64,000 bases of DNA from Parasphingopyxis lamellibrachiae (lineage in GTDB: Bacteria > Pseudomonadota > Alphaproteobacteria > Sphingomonadales > Sphingomonadaceae), in assembly GCF_003385775.1 (NCBI RefSeq), contig NZ_QRDP01000004.1, forward strand, positions 310,001-374,000, given 5' to 3'. Of this stretch, positions 17,853-28,070 are shown one piece after another (position 1 is the first letter of the stretch; each line of letters begins with the position of its first letter). The notes under the pieces were generated by a model. The model searched no databases and had not been told where the DNA came from. It saw nothing but the letters and a program-made list of their open reading frames with translations. A program made the translations under genes and the position numbers.

Positions 17853-17895
17853 CCTTACCCGTAAAGCGCGCAATTCCGAGCGCAGGAAAGAAACT

Positions 17896-18711
17896 ATGCC
17901 AGCCCGTTCCGCTATCATCACCGTTATGGACCGCGCCGCCCGCAAGGCCGGTCGCAGCCTGGCGCGCGACTTTTCCGAAGTCGAGCATCTGCAGGTTTCG
18001 ATGAAGGGGCCGGCCGATTTCGTGTCCAAGGCCGATATGCGCGCCGAGCGCATCCTTTATGATGAGCTGCTGGCGGTTCGCCCCGGCTGGGGTTTCATGC
18101 TGGAAGAGGCCGGGATCATCGAAGGTGAGCCAGACAAGCCCCGCTGGATTATTGATCCTCTCGACGGCACCAGTAACTTTCTCCACGGTATCCCGCATTT
18201 CGCGATATCGATCGCTGTCCAGGAACGCAGGCCCGATGGCAGCTGGGGAGAGGTCAGCGCGGCGATGGTCTATCAGCCGCTGACCGACGATCTGTTCTGG
18301 GCGGAAAAAACCAAGGGCGCGTTTCTTCATGATCGCAGGCTGCAGGTGTCCGGGCGCCGCAATCTCAACGAAGCCCTTATCGCCACGGGAATTCCGTTCA
18401 AGGGCCATGGCGATCTGGATCAGTTCAACTCCGTCTTCAACGCCGTGGCGCCTCAGGTGGCGGGTATCCGCCGGTTCGGTGCGGCATCTCTTGATCTCGC
18501 CTGGCTTGCCGCTGGGCGCTATGACGGGTTTTGGGAAGCCGGCCTGCAACCCTGGGATGTGGCCGCCGGTGTGCTTCTCGTCCGGGAAGCGCGCGGCTTT
18601 GTGACCGATTTCCGCGGGGGCGCCCAGCTTTTCGACCGCAGCGAAATCCTCGCGGCGAACGATGCGATCCATTCCAAACTGCACAAGATTGTGGCAGGCG
18701 CTATCCGGTGA
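17896..18711 (+). CDS. Inositol monophosphatase family protein
   Basis: The 271-aa protein carries the Mg-dependent sugar phosphatase signatures: VSKADMRAE, EEAGI (first metal Glu), WIIDPLDGTSNFLHGIPHFAISIAV (metal-binding DPLDGT), and the C-terminal WDVAAGVLLVREARG. It belongs to the SuhB/IMPase family, which dephosphorylates inositol-1-phosphate and, in E. coli, also binds transcription complexes; the true substrate here is unknown. It follows efp and is coupled to the next gene by a GTGA overlap. Confidence 0.92.
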   Translation: MPARSAIITVMDRAARKAGRSLARDFSEVEHLQVSMKGPADFVSKADMRAERILYDELLAVRPGWGFMLEEAGIIEGEPDKPRWIIDPLDGTSNFLHGIPHFAISIAVQERRPDGSWGEVSAAMVYQPLTDDLFWAEKTKGAFLHDRRLQVSGRRNLNEALIATGIPFKGHGDLDQFNSVFNAVAPQVAGIRRFGAASLDLAWLAAGRYDGFWEAGLQPWDVAAGVLLVREARGFVTDFRGGAQLFDRSEILAANDAIHSKLHKIVAGAIR

Positions 18712-19994
18712 CGAAACGCATCGTTTCTGTGCTGGCTTTATGCGCCCTATGGTCTGGGGCGGCCAGTGCCGACACGGCCGGTGGAAACTGGCCGGCAATA
18801 ACCGAAGCGGAAAATGCGACGACCGCCGATCTCCAGCGTATGGCCTCGGAATTTCCGCATAGCGGGCTGATGCAGTTGCGGCTGGCGCAGGACGCCATAG
18901 ACGCAGACCGGATGGCCCATGCGGAGGCTGCTTTGTGGCGCTATATCGCGATGGGCGGCACGCTGACGGAAGCGGGTCAGGCGGTCTTCATGGCAGCTTT
19001 CAGCGATGAGCGCTGGCCGCTTTTTGTTGCGCGCATGACCTATAACGCAGCGCCGCGTACCGCGAGCGTTCCAGCCGCCAGCGTGCCAGCAAATCTCGGA
19101 CTGGTCGAAGGGATTGTGCATGTGTCGACGATCAACGCCAATCTCGTGTCGAGTGTCACCGCACGCACCGTCTATGAACCATCTGCCGAGGGATGGGCAC
19201 CATTTTCGGGTGTCGGCGGCGAACCGGATCCCCGGTCTCCCCAGATGGGTAGCCCGATGGGCATGGCGTTCGATGCCGAGCGCGGCTGGTTGTGGGTATC
19301 GTCCTCGGCCGTCGACCAGACGACCGAACCGGATACGGCTTTTGTCGGGATGGTGGGGATTTCGCCGGACCGGCAGGAGATTCTCTGGCTGCCGGTCGGC
19401 CCGGGCGAACAGCCCGGCGATGTCGCCCTTGGGCCTGATGGCAGCGCCTATCTCAGCGATGGAGCGACGGGCGCAGTCTATGTGCGGCGTGTTGGCGCCG
19501 TTGCGCTGGAGCGCCTTGTCGAACCGGGCAGGCTGCGCAGCGCCCAGGGCATGGTGGTGTCTCCCGACGGATCGGCGCTCATCGTCGCCGACTATAGCTA
19601 TGGCCTGGCCCGTTTCGATTTCGAAACCGGCGCGCTGGACCGGATAACCTATGACGGGCCCCATATGCTCGACGGCATCGATGGGCTCGTTCCGCACGGC
19701 AATGCCATATTTGCCATTCGCAATGGCGTTCGTCCCCATGCGATCCTTCGCCTGTCGATCAGCGATTCCGGTGACAGGGTAACGGCCGTGGAAATTGTCG
19801 AAAGGGAAAATCCCGATTGGGGAGAACCCACTCTCGGGACGATATCGGGCAGTTCCTTTCGCTATATCGCCGATGCGAGATGGGGCGATTTCGGCGCTGG
19901 CGGCGCGCTTAACGAAGGCGCCGAGGCGCGGACGACGGCAATTCGTGCAATCGACCTCTCGCCGTTCGAAAATCAGCCGGATTTCCGCCGCTAA
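18708..19994 (+). CDS. Exported beta-propeller-like protein (428 aa)
   Basis: Start is the GTG at 18708 within a GTGA overlap with the phosphatase gene; the ensuing MTKRIVSVLALCALWSGAASA is a good signal peptide. Residues 20-120 are helical with TPR-like character (LQRMASEFPHSGLMQLRLAQDAI). From about 130 onward come NHL/SMP-30-like blades: GSPMGMAFDAERGWLWVSSS, QPGDVALGPDGSAYLSDG, AQGMVVSPDGSALIVADYSYG. The protein is probably periplasmic and binds a ligand or partner through a propeller. The role is unknown; the genomic link to an inositol-phosphatase-like enzyme gives no clear clue. Confidence 0.85.
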   Translation: MTKRIVSVLALCALWSGAASADTAGGNWPAITEAENATTADLQRMASEFPHSGLMQLRLAQDAIDADRMAHAEAALWRYIAMGGTLTEAGQAVFMAAFSDERWPLFVARMTYNAAPRTASVPAASVPANLGLVEGIVHVSTINANLVSSVTARTVYEPSAEGWAPFSGVGGEPDPRSPQMGSPMGMAFDAERGWLWVSSSAVDQTTEPDTAFVGMVGISPDRQEILWLPVGPGEQPGDVALGPDGSAYLSDGATGAVYVRRVGAVALERLVEPGRLRSAQGMVVSPDGSALIVADYSYGLARFDFETGALDRITYDGPHMLDGIDGLVPHGNAIFAIRNGVRPHAILRLSISDSGDRVTAVEIVERENPDWGEPTLGTISGSSFRYIADARWGDFGAGGALNEGAEARTTAIRAIDLSPFENQPDFRR

Positions 19995-20064
19995 CGCCCT
20001 TGTCTTGCTGCGAGGCAACGCCTAAAAGCGCCGTCAATTCAACTCCGACCACGAGTCCTGAACC

Positions 20065-20454
20065 TTGCCCGAAACGATAGCCGTTGATTTAGCTGAATAT
20101 CTGCCGATCTTGCTGTTTCTCGGAATCGCGCTTTTATTGTCGACAGCCTTTGTCATCCTGCCGATGATTGTCGCCAGATTTACCGGTGCGTCCAAGCCCT
20201 ATGCCAACAAGCTGACCGAGTATGAGTGCGGCTTTCCGGCGTTCGAGGATTCTCGCGGCCAGTTCGATGTGCGCTTCTATCTGGTGGCCATCCTCTTCAT
20301 TATCTTTGACCTTGAGGTCGCCTTTTTGTTTCCCTGGGCCGTCACCGTGTTCGATATGGGATGGGTTGCCTGGGGTGCGATGATGGTGTTCCTTGCGGAA
20401 CTTGCCATCGGCCTTGCCTATGCCTGGAAGGTGGGAGCGCTGGAATGGGAATAG
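20065..20454 (+). CDS. nuoA: NADH-quinone oxidoreductase subunit A
   Basis: A membrane subunit of complex I near the quinone channel. The 129-aa protein has three helices and the family motifs [20 protein letters not shown] and [11 protein letters not shown]. No ATG fits; TTG at 20065 gives the expected N-terminus, and the ribosome site upstream is weak. It is the first gene of a 15.5-kb operon that supplies all 14 subunits plus extra small genes. It overlaps nuoB by 10 nt. Confidence 0.95.
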   Translation: MPETIAVDLAEYLPILLFLGIALLLSTAFVILPMIVARFTGASKPYANKLTEYECGFPAFEDSRGQFDVRFYLVAILFIIFDLEVAFLFPWAVTVFDMGWVAWGAMMVFLAELAIGLAYAWKVGALEWE

Positions 20455-20984
20455 AAGTCAACGCCCCGCCGCCCGCCGGTACGCTGCCCGACCCCGATTT
20501 CCTGAAGGACATCAATTCGGAAGTTGCGGACAAAGGCTTCCTCGTCACGTCGACCGAGGATCTTTTCACCTGGGCGCGCACGGGCTCGCTGTGGTGGATG
20601 ACCTTCGGGCTTGCCTGCTGCGCGGTCGAAATGATTCAGGTCAATATGCCGCGCTACGATATGGAGCGGTTCGGCGCTGCACCGCGGGCCAGCCCGCGGC
20701 AGTCGGACGTGATGATCGTCGCCGGCACGCTATGCAACAAGATGGCGCCGGCCTTGCGCCGCGTATACGATCAGATGTCCGAGCCGAAATATGTCATTTC
20801 GATGGGCAGCTGCGCCAATGGCGGCGGCTATTATCATTACAGCTATAGCGTGGTGCGCGGCTGCGACCGGATCGTGCCGGTCGACATCTATATTCCCGGA
20901 TGTCCGCCAACCGCGGAAGCGCTGCTATACGGCGTCATGCAATTGCAGCGGAAAATCCGCCGCGTCGGTACGATAGAGCGATAG
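20445..20984 (+). CDS. nuoB: NADH-quinone oxidoreductase subunit B
   Basis: The subunit carries iron-sulfur cluster N2, the last electron donor to quinone. The 179-aa protein has the ligands in ACCAVEM, the [19 protein letters not shown] segment and [15 protein letters not shown]. The ATG at 20445 lies inside the end of nuoA; the first 15 residues are Pro-rich. nuoC starts 4 nt after the stop. Confidence 0.97.
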   Translation: MGIEVNAPPPAGTLPDPDFLKDINSEVADKGFLVTSTEDLFTWARTGSLWWMTFGLACCAVEMIQVNMPRYDMERFGAAPRASPRQSDVMIVAGTLCNKMAPALRRVYDQMSEPKYVISMGSCANGGGYYHYSYSVVRGCDRIVPVDIYIPGCPPTAEALLYGVMQLQRKIRRVGTIER

Positions 20985-20988
20985 GGTT

Positions 20989-21729
20989 ATGGCGTCTCCG
21001 GCTCCTGTAATCGCCTCCAATGATGGCGTGATCGATGCGGTGAAAGCCGCGCTGGGCAATGCATTGCTCGATGCCGTCGAAGCGATGGGAGAGATTTCGA
21101 TCACCGTCGCGCGCGATGCGCTGCACGACGCGATGATCGCGCTGCGGGACGGCAAAGGCTTGCGCTATCAGCAACTGATGGAAATCGCCGGCGTTGACTA
21201 TCCCGAACGCCCGGAGCGATTCGAGGTCTGCTATCATCTGCTTTCACTGACCCGCAATCACCGGATCCGCGTGAAGGTTGCGACGGACGAGGAAATGCCG
21301 GTGCCGTCGATTACTGATATCTGGCCCGTCGCGGGCTGGCTCGAACGCGAGGTGTTCGATTTGTACGGTGTGCTGTTCGAGGGCAATTCCGATCTGCGCC
21401 GCATCCTTACCGACTACGGTTTTCGCGGCCATCCGTTCCGCAAGGATTTTCCGCTCTCCGGCTATGTCGAGATGCGCTATTCCGAAGAGCATAAGCGGGT
21501 GATCTATGAGCCGGTCGAGCTGGCCCAGGATTTCCGCACCTTCGATTTCATGAGTCCCTGGGAAGGCGCGGAATATATCCTGCCGGGCGATGAAAAGGCC
21601 GAAGGCGAGCCGGATGTCGATACGCCGAAAGTCACGGAAAGTCCGAAAGACACGGGCGCTGGTGCCAAAGCCGACGCGAAGGCGGCTGAAAAATCCGACG
21701 AACCCGGCAAAGCGGGAGGGGATGCGTAA
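20989..21729 (+). CDS. nuoC: NADH-quinone oxidoreductase subunit C
   Basis: A peripheral-arm (30-kDa type) subunit contacting NuoD. Signature motifs are [23 protein letters not shown](V)[11 protein letters not shown] and [23 protein letters not shown]. At 246 aa it is longer than the conserved core because of a C-terminal Lys/Ala/Glu-rich tail of about 40 residues ([20 protein letters not shown] onward) that is probably disordered. Its TAA overlaps the nuoD ATG by one base. Confidence 0.96.
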   Translation: MASPAPVIASNDGVIDAVKAALGNALLDAVEAMGEISITVARDALHDAMIALRDGKGLRYQQLMEIAGVDYPERPERFEVCYHLLSLTRNHRIRVKVATDEEMPVPSITDIWPVAGWLEREVFDLYGVLFEGNSDLRRILTDYGFRGHPFRKDFPLSGYVEMRYSEEHKRVIYEPVELAQDFRTFDFMSPWEGAEYILPGDEKAEGEPDVDTPKVTESPKDTGAGAKADAKAAEKSDEPGKAGGDA

Positions 21730-22961
21730 TGGCTGACTATCTCGAAGAGATTCGGGGCCAGACGGACGAGGCCGATCCCACGGTCGGCGACACCCAGATT
21801 TCCAACTATACGATCAATTTCGGCCCGCAGCATCCGGCCGCGCACGGTGTGCTGCGCCTGGTGATGGAACTGGACGGCGAAATTGTCGAGCGTGTCGATC
21901 CACATGTCGGCCTGCTCCATCGCGGCACCGAGAAGCTGATCGAGCACAAGACCTACCTGCAGGCGCTGCCCTATTTCGACCGGCTCGATTATGTGTCGCC
22001 GATGTGCATGGAGCACAGCTATGTGCTGGCGATCGAGAAAATGCTCGATCTCGAAGTGCCGCTGCGCGCGCAATATATTCGCGTCCTCTTTGCCGAGCTG
22101 ACCCGCATCCTCAACCACTGTCTGAACCTTGGCAGCCATGTGATGGACGTCGGCGCGATGACACCCAATATCTGGCTGTTCGAAATTCGCGAGCAGGCCA
22201 TGGCCTTTTACGAGCGCGCCTCAGGTGCCCGCATGCATGCGGCCTATTTCCGGCCCGGCGGTGTGCATCAGGATCTGCCGCCCAAGCTGCTCGCCGATAT
22301 GGCGGACTGGCTCGATACGTTCCCGAAACTCTACGAAGATGCGATGAGCCTTGTCGTCGACAACCGTATCTTCAAGCAGCGCAATGTCGATATCGCCGTC
22401 GTCTCCAAGGACGATGCCGTGAAATGGGGTTTTTCGGGGCCGATGCTGCGCGGCTCGGGCATTCCCTGGGATCTGCGCAAGGCGCAGCCTTACGATGTTT
22501 ACGACCGGATGGAGTTCGACGTCCCCGTCGGCACGAACGGCGATTGCTATGACCGTTTCATGGTCCGCGTCGAGGAAGTTCGCCAGTCCGCGCGGATCAT
22601 GCGCCAGTGCATAAACGAGATGCCGGAAGGCCCGGTCGCGAGCCTCGACCGCAAGATCGTCCCGCCCAAACGCGGCGAGATGAAGCAGTCGATGGAAGCG
22701 CTGATCCATCACTTCAAACTCTATACCGAGGGCTTTCATGTGCCCGCTGGCGAAGTCTATGTCGCGACCGAAAGCCCCAAGGGCGAATTCGGCGTCTATC
22801 TGGTGAGTGACGGGACGAACAAACCCTATCGCTGCAAGATCCGCCCGACTGCATTTTCGCACCTCCAGGCCATGGATTTCATGTGCAAGGGCCATATGCT
22901 CGCCGATGCGACTGTCATTCTGGGCGCTATCGATGTGGTGTTCGGGGAGTGTGACCGGTGA
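21729..22961 (+). CDS. nuoD: NADH-quinone oxidoreductase subunit D
   Basis: The 49-kDa-type subunit forms the quinone pocket with NuoB. The 410-aa protein has [44 protein letters not shown] and the C-terminal region [29 protein letters not shown], with full family length. Its stop overlaps, as GTGA, the start of a small membrane-protein gene not belonging to complex I's core set. Confidence 0.98.
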   Translation: MADYLEEIRGQTDEADPTVGDTQISNYTINFGPQHPAAHGVLRLVMELDGEIVERVDPHVGLLHRGTEKLIEHKTYLQALPYFDRLDYVSPMCMEHSYVLAIEKMLDLEVPLRAQYIRVLFAELTRILNHCLNLGSHVMDVGAMTPNIWLFEIREQAMAFYERASGARMHAAYFRPGGVHQDLPPKLLADMADWLDTFPKLYEDAMSLVVDNRIFKQRNVDIAVVSKDDAVKWGFSGPMLRGSGIPWDLRKAQPYDVYDRMEFDVPVGTNGDCYDRFMVRVEEVRQSARIMRQCINEMPEGPVASLDRKIVPPKRGEMKQSMEALIHHFKLYTEGFHVPAGEVYVATESPKGEFGVYLVSDGTNKPYRCKIRPTAFSHLQAMDFMCKGHMLADATVILGAIDVVFGECDR

Positions 22962-23161
22962 GGCGTCAGATCATCATAGAGACAGCAATGCCTGTTCTTC
23001 TGCTGGTCGCTTTTTGCGGCGTGTATACAATAGTATATCCCATCGTGACTGGCCGATCCCTGCAGTTGGGGCCGCCGTTGTTTTACTTGGTTGGTTTGAT
23101 TGGTTTTGCGATCGGCAGCTACATTCGAGCCGCTCGTAAGGTATGGAAGGCAAGTCTATGA
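22958..23161 (+). CDS. Small two-helix membrane protein inside nuo operon (67 aa)
   Basis: GTG at 22958 overlaps the nuoD stop. The product has two hydrophobic helices (about residues 9-30, [20 protein letters not shown], and 38-56, [18 protein letters not shown]) and a basic C-terminus (RAARKVWKA). Its tail overlaps the RBS region of the cupin gene. Complex I has no known core subunit of this type; an assembly factor or supernumerary subunit is possible but only context supports it. Confidence 0.75.
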   Translation: MRRQIIIETAMPVLLLVAFCGVYTIVYPIVTGRSLQLGPPLFYLVGLIGFAIGSYIRAARKVWKASL

Positions 23162-23526
23162 CTGCTGCCAAAACCATCAACTTTGCTGACAAGCTCTCCC
23201 AATTTTCGGATCACTGGAATCCGCGGATTGCAGCCAAGTATAACGATAGTGAGGTCCGTCTCGCCAAGCTCAAGGGCGATTTCGACTGGCATAGCCATGC
23301 CGAGACCGACGAGCTGTTCCTCGTTCTAGACGGCGCACTGGATATCGAATTTCGCGATGGCGTGCAGCATCTGGGGAAAGGTGAGATGATCGTCGTTCCC
23401 AAAGGCGTCGAGCATCGGCCCTTCTGCGAAGAGGAATGCCATGTGATGTTCATGGATCGCGAAGGCGAGCCCAACACGGGCGTCAATCCGTCCGACCGCA
23501 CCCGCGACACATTGGAGGCGATCTGA
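23158..23526 (+). CDS. Small cupin-domain protein inside nuo operon (122 aa)
   Basis: The protein is one cupin barrel: motif 1 DFDWHSHAETDELFLVLDG (metal ligands H, H, E) and motif 2 GEMIVVPKGVEHRPFCEEE (His ligand). Such single-domain cupins bind metal ions or act as small sugar isomerases or sensors; the role here is unknown. ATG at 23158 is preferred over 23143 because GGAAGG lies 7 nt upstream. The stop overlaps the nuoE start. It is embedded between nuoD and nuoE, so it is co-expressed with complex I. Confidence 0.9.
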   Translation: MTAAKTINFADKLSQFSDHWNPRIAAKYNDSEVRLAKLKGDFDWHSHAETDELFLVLDGALDIEFRDGVQHLGKGEMIVVPKGVEHRPFCEEECHVMFMDREGEPNTGVNPSDRTRDTLEAI

Positions 23527-24206
23527 TGACGATCCTTCCCGACGATAAGCTCTCCCAATCCTCGACGGATACCGCGCTTGAGAATGACGCGATCCGGGAA
23601 CGCTGGGGTGCTTTCGCCTGGACCGAAGAGAATGCGGCCAAGGCGAAGGAAATTGTCGCGCGCTATCCCGAGGGGCGTCAGGCCTCTGCCGTGATGCCGC
23701 TGCTTGATCTCGCCCAGCGTCAGGTTGGCGAGGAGACGAAAACGCAGGGCTGGCTGCCGATGCCGGTGATCGAGTTCGTCGCCGCCCAGCTCGGCATGCC
23801 CTATATGCGCGCCTATGAGGTCGCGACCTTCTATACGATGTACAACATCGTGCCGGTTGGCCGTTTCCATGTGCAGCTCTGCGGTACGACGCCCTGTATG
23901 CTGCGCGGCTCCGACGATGTCATGGCGGCCTGCAAGAATAAGGGCCTTGTCAAAGGAAAGACGACGCCGGACGGCCTGTTCACGCTAACCGAGGTGGAAT
24001 GCCTGGGCGCTTGCGCCAATGCGCCGATGGTGCAGATCAACGACGATAATTTCGAAGATCTCGATTATGACAGCATGACCGATATTCTCGAAAAGCTGAG
24101 CAATGACGAACCGGTAACGCCGGGTCCGCAGATCGACCGCCAGACTAGCTGCCCTGAAGGCGGCCCGACCACCCTGAAAGAGATGGCTCAAGGGGAAAAT
24201 GCGTAG
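23526..24206 (+). CDS. nuoE: NADH-quinone oxidoreductase subunit E
   Basis: The 24-kDa-type subunit binds a [2Fe-2S] cluster in the NADH module. Ligands are seen in CGTTPCMLRG and ECLGACANAPM; the VATFYTMYN segment is typical. At 226 aa it has a C-terminal extension of about 50 residues (EPVTPGPQIDRQTSCPEGGP), common in alphaproteobacterial NuoE. ATG overlaps the cupin stop by one base. Confidence 0.97.
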   Translation: MTILPDDKLSQSSTDTALENDAIRERWGAFAWTEENAAKAKEIVARYPEGRQASAVMPLLDLAQRQVGEETKTQGWLPMPVIEFVAAQLGMPYMRAYEVATFYTMYNIVPVGRFHVQLCGTTPCMLRGSDDVMAACKNKGLVKGKTTPDGLFTLTEVECLGACANAPMVQINDDNFEDLDYDSMTDILEKLSNDEPVTPGPQIDRQTSCPEGGPTTLKEMAQGENA

Positions 24207-24403
24207 TGGCGAGCGGACCCTTCTCCTCGATGACGCTGATGCAGGCGACGATAACCTTTATCGTAGCCTTTTTCGCCGTGAACGTGCTTATCGACGTGGT
24301 GATGAACCGTGATATCACATTGGCGCAGCATATCGTGGTCTCGTTGCTCGCGGCTCCGCTCTGGTATTTTTTCATTCGCTGGATGAGGTCGCGCAATGCT
24401 TGA
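24206..24403 (+). CDS. Small membrane protein between nuoE and nuoF (65 aa)
   Basis: GTG at 24206 shares a base with the nuoE stop. Two hydrophobic helices are apparent (residues 10-32, [20 protein letters not shown]; and 42-58, [17 protein letters not shown]) with a basic end RWMRSRNA. It overlaps nuoF by 8 nt. Like the 67-aa protein after nuoD, it is a two-helix protein unassigned to the complex I core; the two share layout but no clear sequence identity. Confidence 0.75.
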   Translation: MASGPFSSMTLMQATITFIVAFFAVNVLIDVVMNRDITLAQHIVVSLLAAPLWYFFIRWMRSRNA

Positions 24404-25694
24404 CGACAAGGATCGCATCTTCACCAATGTCTATGGCTTCCAGCCATGGGGCATCGACGCGGCTATAAAACGCGGCGACTGGGATGGCACGAAAGACCTG
24501 ATCGCCAAGGGCCAGGACAATATCGTCGAGGAAATTAAGGCGAGCGGGCTGCGCGGGCGCGGTGGTGCGGGCTTCCCGACAGGCCTCAAATGGTCCTTCA
24601 TGCCGAAGGAATCCAAAGACGGTCGTCCCAGCTTCCTCGTCATCAACGCCGACGAGTCCGAACCGGGCAGCTGCAAGGATCGCGAGATCATGCGGCATGA
24701 CCCGCAAAAGCTCATCGAAGGGGCGCTGATCGCCGGATATGCGATGCGCGCACGTGCCGCCTATATCTATATTCGCGGCGAATTTATCCGCGAGGCTGAA
24801 ACTCTCTTCGCTGCGGTACAGCAAGCCTATGACAAGGGCTTTATAGGCAAGAATGCCTGCGGGTCCGGCTATGATTTCGACGTTTTCGTCCATCGCGGCG
24901 CGGGTGCCTATATCTGCGGCGAGGAAACGGCCTTGCTGGAGAGCCTCGAAGGCAAAAAAGGCCAGCCGCGCCTAAAACCGCCATTCCCGGCGGGTGCGGG
25001 CCTGTATGGCTGCCCGACCACAGTCAACAATGTCGAGTCGATCGCGGTTGTGCCGACGATCCTCCGGCGCGGGCCGAGCTGGTTTGCCGGTATTGGGCGT
25101 GAAGGCAATCAGGGCACAAAGCTGTTCCAGATTTCCGGTCATGTTGAGCGTCCCTGCGTCGTCGAAGAGGCGATGAGCATCCCGTTCCGCGAGCTGATCG
25201 AGAAACATGCGGGCGGAATCACGGGCGGTTGGGACAATCTGCTCGCGGTGATCCCCGGCGGCTCCTCAGTGCCGCTGGTGCCCGCTGCCGAGATCATGGA
25301 CGCGCCGATGGATTTCGACGGGCTAAAAGAACTTGGCTCGGGCCTCGGCACGGCGGCGGTGATCGTGATGGACAAATCGACCGATATCGTCCGGGCGATC
25401 AGCCGTATTTCTTATTTCTACAAGCATGAAAGCTGCGGCCAGTGCACACCGTGCCGCGAAGGCACCGGCTGGATGTGGCGAATGATGGAGCGACTGCGCG
25501 AAGGCAAGGCCGATATCAGTGATATCGATATGCTCCACGAAGTCACCAAACAGGTCGAAGGCCATACCATCTGCGCGCTTGGCGATGCTGCTGCCTGGCC
25601 GATCCAGGGCCTGATCCGCCATTTCCGGCCGGAGCTGGAACGGCGCATCCGCGAATATGCGGGTGCGGGCGAAGTTTTGGAGGCGGCGGAATGA
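24396..25694 (+). CDS. nuoF: NADH-quinone oxidoreductase subunit F
   Basis: It holds the NADH and FMN sites and a [4Fe-4S] cluster. Motifs are [54 protein letters not shown] and [15 protein letters not shown] with the fourth ligand in [10 protein letters not shown]. The 432-aa length is normal. The stop overlaps, as ATGA, a further small membrane-protein gene. Confidence 0.98.
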   Translation: MLDDKDRIFTNVYGFQPWGIDAAIKRGDWDGTKDLIAKGQDNIVEEIKASGLRGRGGAGFPTGLKWSFMPKESKDGRPSFLVINADESEPGSCKDREIMRHDPQKLIEGALIAGYAMRARAAYIYIRGEFIREAETLFAAVQQAYDKGFIGKNACGSGYDFDVFVHRGAGAYICGEETALLESLEGKKGQPRLKPPFPAGAGLYGCPTTVNNVESIAVVPTILRRGPSWFAGIGREGNQGTKLFQISGHVERPCVVEEAMSIPFRELIEKHAGGITGGWDNLLAVIPGGSSVPLVPAAEIMDAPMDFDGLKELGSGLGTAAVIVMDKSTDIVRAISRISYFYKHESCGQCTPCREGTGWMWRMMERLREGKADISDIDMLHEVTKQVEGHTICALGDAAAWPIQGLIRHFRPELERRIREYAGAGEVLEAAE

Positions 25695-26062
25695 AAGACA
25701 CAGCAAAACCTGTCCGGATCATGAAAACCATCGTTGCCATCATCGCGCTCGCTTGGGCTGCGGTCATGATCGCGCTCTATCTGGCTGTCAGTTCATCCAC
25801 CGGCTGGTCCGGTGATACGGCGACCGTCTGGGCGCTATTTGCCGGCACAGCTGCGCTGGTCGGCGCGGTCCTGACGTATTTCCGGAAGAAATGGGCGGTC
25901 TGGCTTTATCTGGCGGCGACCCTCGCGGTCGCGCTCACGCCCTATATGCAGGGGTCGATCGGTCCCTCTATCGGGTTTGATTGGGGCTATCTGGCGTTGT
26001 TCATACTGTATCTGATCGCGGTCGTTCCCGCCTGGAAATATATGGGGGCAGGCAATGCCTAA
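25691..26062 (+). CDS. Four-helix membrane protein between nuoF and nuoG (123 aa)
   Basis: The product has about four hydrophobic helices (residues 11-33, 44-64, 68-86, 97-117) with short loops, and no cofactor motif: a compact inner-membrane protein of unknown function. ATG at 25691 overlaps the nuoF stop, and its end overlaps nuoG by 8 nt, so it is translated with the complex I genes. A similar-sized YrdB/DoxX-like fold is possible but was not recognised by motif. Confidence 0.8.
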   Translation: MKDTAKPVRIMKTIVAIIALAWAAVMIALYLAVSSSTGWSGDTATVWALFAGTAALVGAVLTYFRKKWAVWLYLAATLAVALTPYMQGSIGPSIGFDWGYLALFILYLIAVVPAWKYMGAGNA

Positions 26063-28070
26063 AGTCACCGTAGACGGTATCGCAACCGAAGTTCCCGACG
26101 GCGCGACCGTGCTTCAGGCATGCGAGATTGCCGGCAAGGAAATCCCGCGTTTCTGTTACCATGAACGCCTGAGCATCGCTGGTAACTGCCGGATGTGCCT
26201 TGTCGAAGTGAAGCCGGGGCCGCCCAAGCCGCAGGCAAGCTGCGCGCTGCCTGCTGCCGAGGGTCAAGAGATTTTCACGACGACCGAAATGGTCAAAAAA
26301 GCGCGTGAAGGTGTGATGGAGTTTCTCCTCATCAACCACCCGCTCGATTGTCCGATTTGCGATCAGGGCGGCGAATGCGATTTGCAGGATCAGGCCATGG
26401 CCTATGGCAAGGGCCATACGCGCTATGAGATGAACAAGCGCGCGGTCACCGAAAAATATATGGGACCTGTGGTCAAGACCGAGATGACGCGCTGCATCCA
26501 CTGCACGCGCTGCGTCCGCTTTGCGCAGGAAGTGGCCGGAGTCGAGGAGATCGGCGCGGTCGGGCGCGGCGAGAATATGGAAATCACGACCTATCTCGAG
26601 CATGCGGCGACCAGCGAGCTTTCGGGGAATGTCGTCGATCTCTGCCCGGTAGGCGCGCTGACCGCACGGCCCTATGCCTTCGAGGCGCGGCCATGGGAGC
26701 TGCGCAAGACGCCGTCGATCGACGTGATGGACGCGGTCGGAACGAACATCCGGCTCGACAGCCGGGGCAGGGAAGTGCTGCGCGCGCTCCCGCGGATCAA
26801 CGAGGACGTCAACGAAGAATGGGCGAGCAACAAGACGCGCCATGCTGTGGACGGCCTTTATCGCAACCGCCTCGACAAGGCCTATGTTCGCAAGAATGGC
26901 AAGCTTGAAACCGCAAGCTGGGCGGATGCTTTTGCCGCGATTGCTGGTGCTGCGAAGAAAGCGGGCAGCAAGGTTGCTGCCATCGGCGGCGACATGGTGG
27001 AAGTCGAAGCGCTGTATGCTGCGCAGAAACTGCTTGAGGGGCTTGGTTCGAAGCAGATTGAAGGCCGTCAGAACGGCATGGATTACGACGCGAGCAATCT
27101 CGCGGCGGTGAATTTCAACACGACGATAGCTGGGATTGAAGAGGCCGATGCCATCCTGCTGATCGGTACCAATCCGCGCTGGGAAGCCCCGCTCGTCAAC
27201 ACGCGCATCCGCAGAGCCGCGAAGGCTGGAGCGAAAGTTTTCGTGATCGGGCCTGAGATTGACCTGACCTATCCGGTGACATGGCTGGGCGACGATGCCG
27301 CGCTGGCGGCGGACTTGCCGGAAGATGCAGCCGACGCGCTGAAGGCAGCCGAACGTCCAGCGCTGATCATCGGCGGGGGCGGTATCATGGTTCCGGGCCT
27401 GCAAGCTGCCTCGCTGGCGCTGGCCGATACCTACAATCTCATCCGGGATGGCTGGAATGGCTATAATGTGTTGCACTTCTCCGCCGCGCGGATGGGCAGC
27501 CTGATGCTTGGTTGGGCGCAGCCGGGTGGCACGGCCGATCTGGCCGCGGCCGATCCGGAGTTGCTTTTCCTGCTCGGTGCGGATGGCGTTGATTTCGAAG
27601 CATTTTCTGGCGCATTCAAAGTTTATGTCGGCCATCATGGCGAGCAGGGCGCGGCGCAGGCGGATGTTGTCCTACCTGGTGCCTCCTATGCCGAGAAGAG
27701 CGGTACCTGGGTCAATCTGGAAGGCCGGGTCCAGCGCGGCAACCGCGCGGTGTTCCCGCCCGGCGATGCGCGCGAGGACTGGACGATTTTCCGCGCGCTT
27801 TCCGATGCGCTCGGCAACACGCTGCCCTTCGATACGCTCGACCAGCTGCGAGATGCGATTGCGGCGGAATTCCCGGCGCTCGCCGATGAAGGCCTGGCTG
27901 AATATGAATGGGCGCCGCCCAAGCTTTCCGACGGTGCCCCGAGCGGACCGATCGCCTTGCCGATCAAGGATTTCTACCTGACCAACGCCATCTGCCGCGC
28001 CAGCGAGACGATGCAGCGCTGCTCGGCCGAACTCATCCATGGCGAAGAATTCGCGGAGGCTGCGGAATGA
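26055..28070 (+). CDS. nuoG: NADH-quinone oxidoreductase subunit G
   Basis: The 75-kDa-type subunit carries several iron-sulfur clusters. [2Fe-2S] ligands appear in [21 protein letters not shown]; the His-ligated [4Fe-4S] site in [19 protein letters not shown]; further cysteines in [11 protein letters not shown] and DLCPVGALT. The C-terminal molybdopterin-like domain is present but, as in the family, not catalytic. Length 671 aa. ATGA overlap with nuoH. Confidence 0.98.
   Translation: MPKVTVDGIATEVPDGATVLQACEIAGKEIPRFCYHERLSIAGNCRMCLVEVKPGPPKPQASCALPAAEGQEIFTTTEMVKKAREGVMEFLLINHPLDCPICDQGGECDLQDQAMAYGKGHTRYEMNKRAVTEKYMGPVVKTEMTRCIHCTRCVRFAQEVAGVEEIGAVGRGENMEITTYLEHAATSELSGNVVDLCPVGALTARPYAFEARPWELRKTPSIDVMDAVGTNIRLDSRGREVLRALPRINEDVNEEWASNKTRHAVDGLYRNRLDKAYVRKNGKLETASWADAFAAIAGAAKKAGSKVAAIGGDMVEVEALYAAQKLLEGLGSKQIEGRQNGMDYDASNLAAVNFNTTIAGIEEADAILLIGTNPRWEAPLVNTRIRRAAKAGAKVFVIGPEIDLTYPVTWLGDDAALAADLPEDAADALKAAERPALIIGGGGIMVPGLQAASLALADTYNLIRDGWNGYNVLHFSAARMGSLMLGWAQPGGTADLAAADPELLFLLGADGVDFEAFSGAFKVYVGHHGEQGAAQADVVLPGASYAEKSGTWVNLEGRVQRGNRAVFPPGDAREDWTIFRALSDALGNTLPFDTLDQLRDAIAAEFPALADEGLAEYEWAPPKLSDGAPSGPIALPIKDFYLTNAICRASETMQRCSAELIHGEEFAEAAE

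Noticed and set aside
26001-27638. 545-codon minus-strand open frame over nuoG
   Set aside because: Shadow of nuoG, whose iron-sulfur motifs are all on the plus strand.
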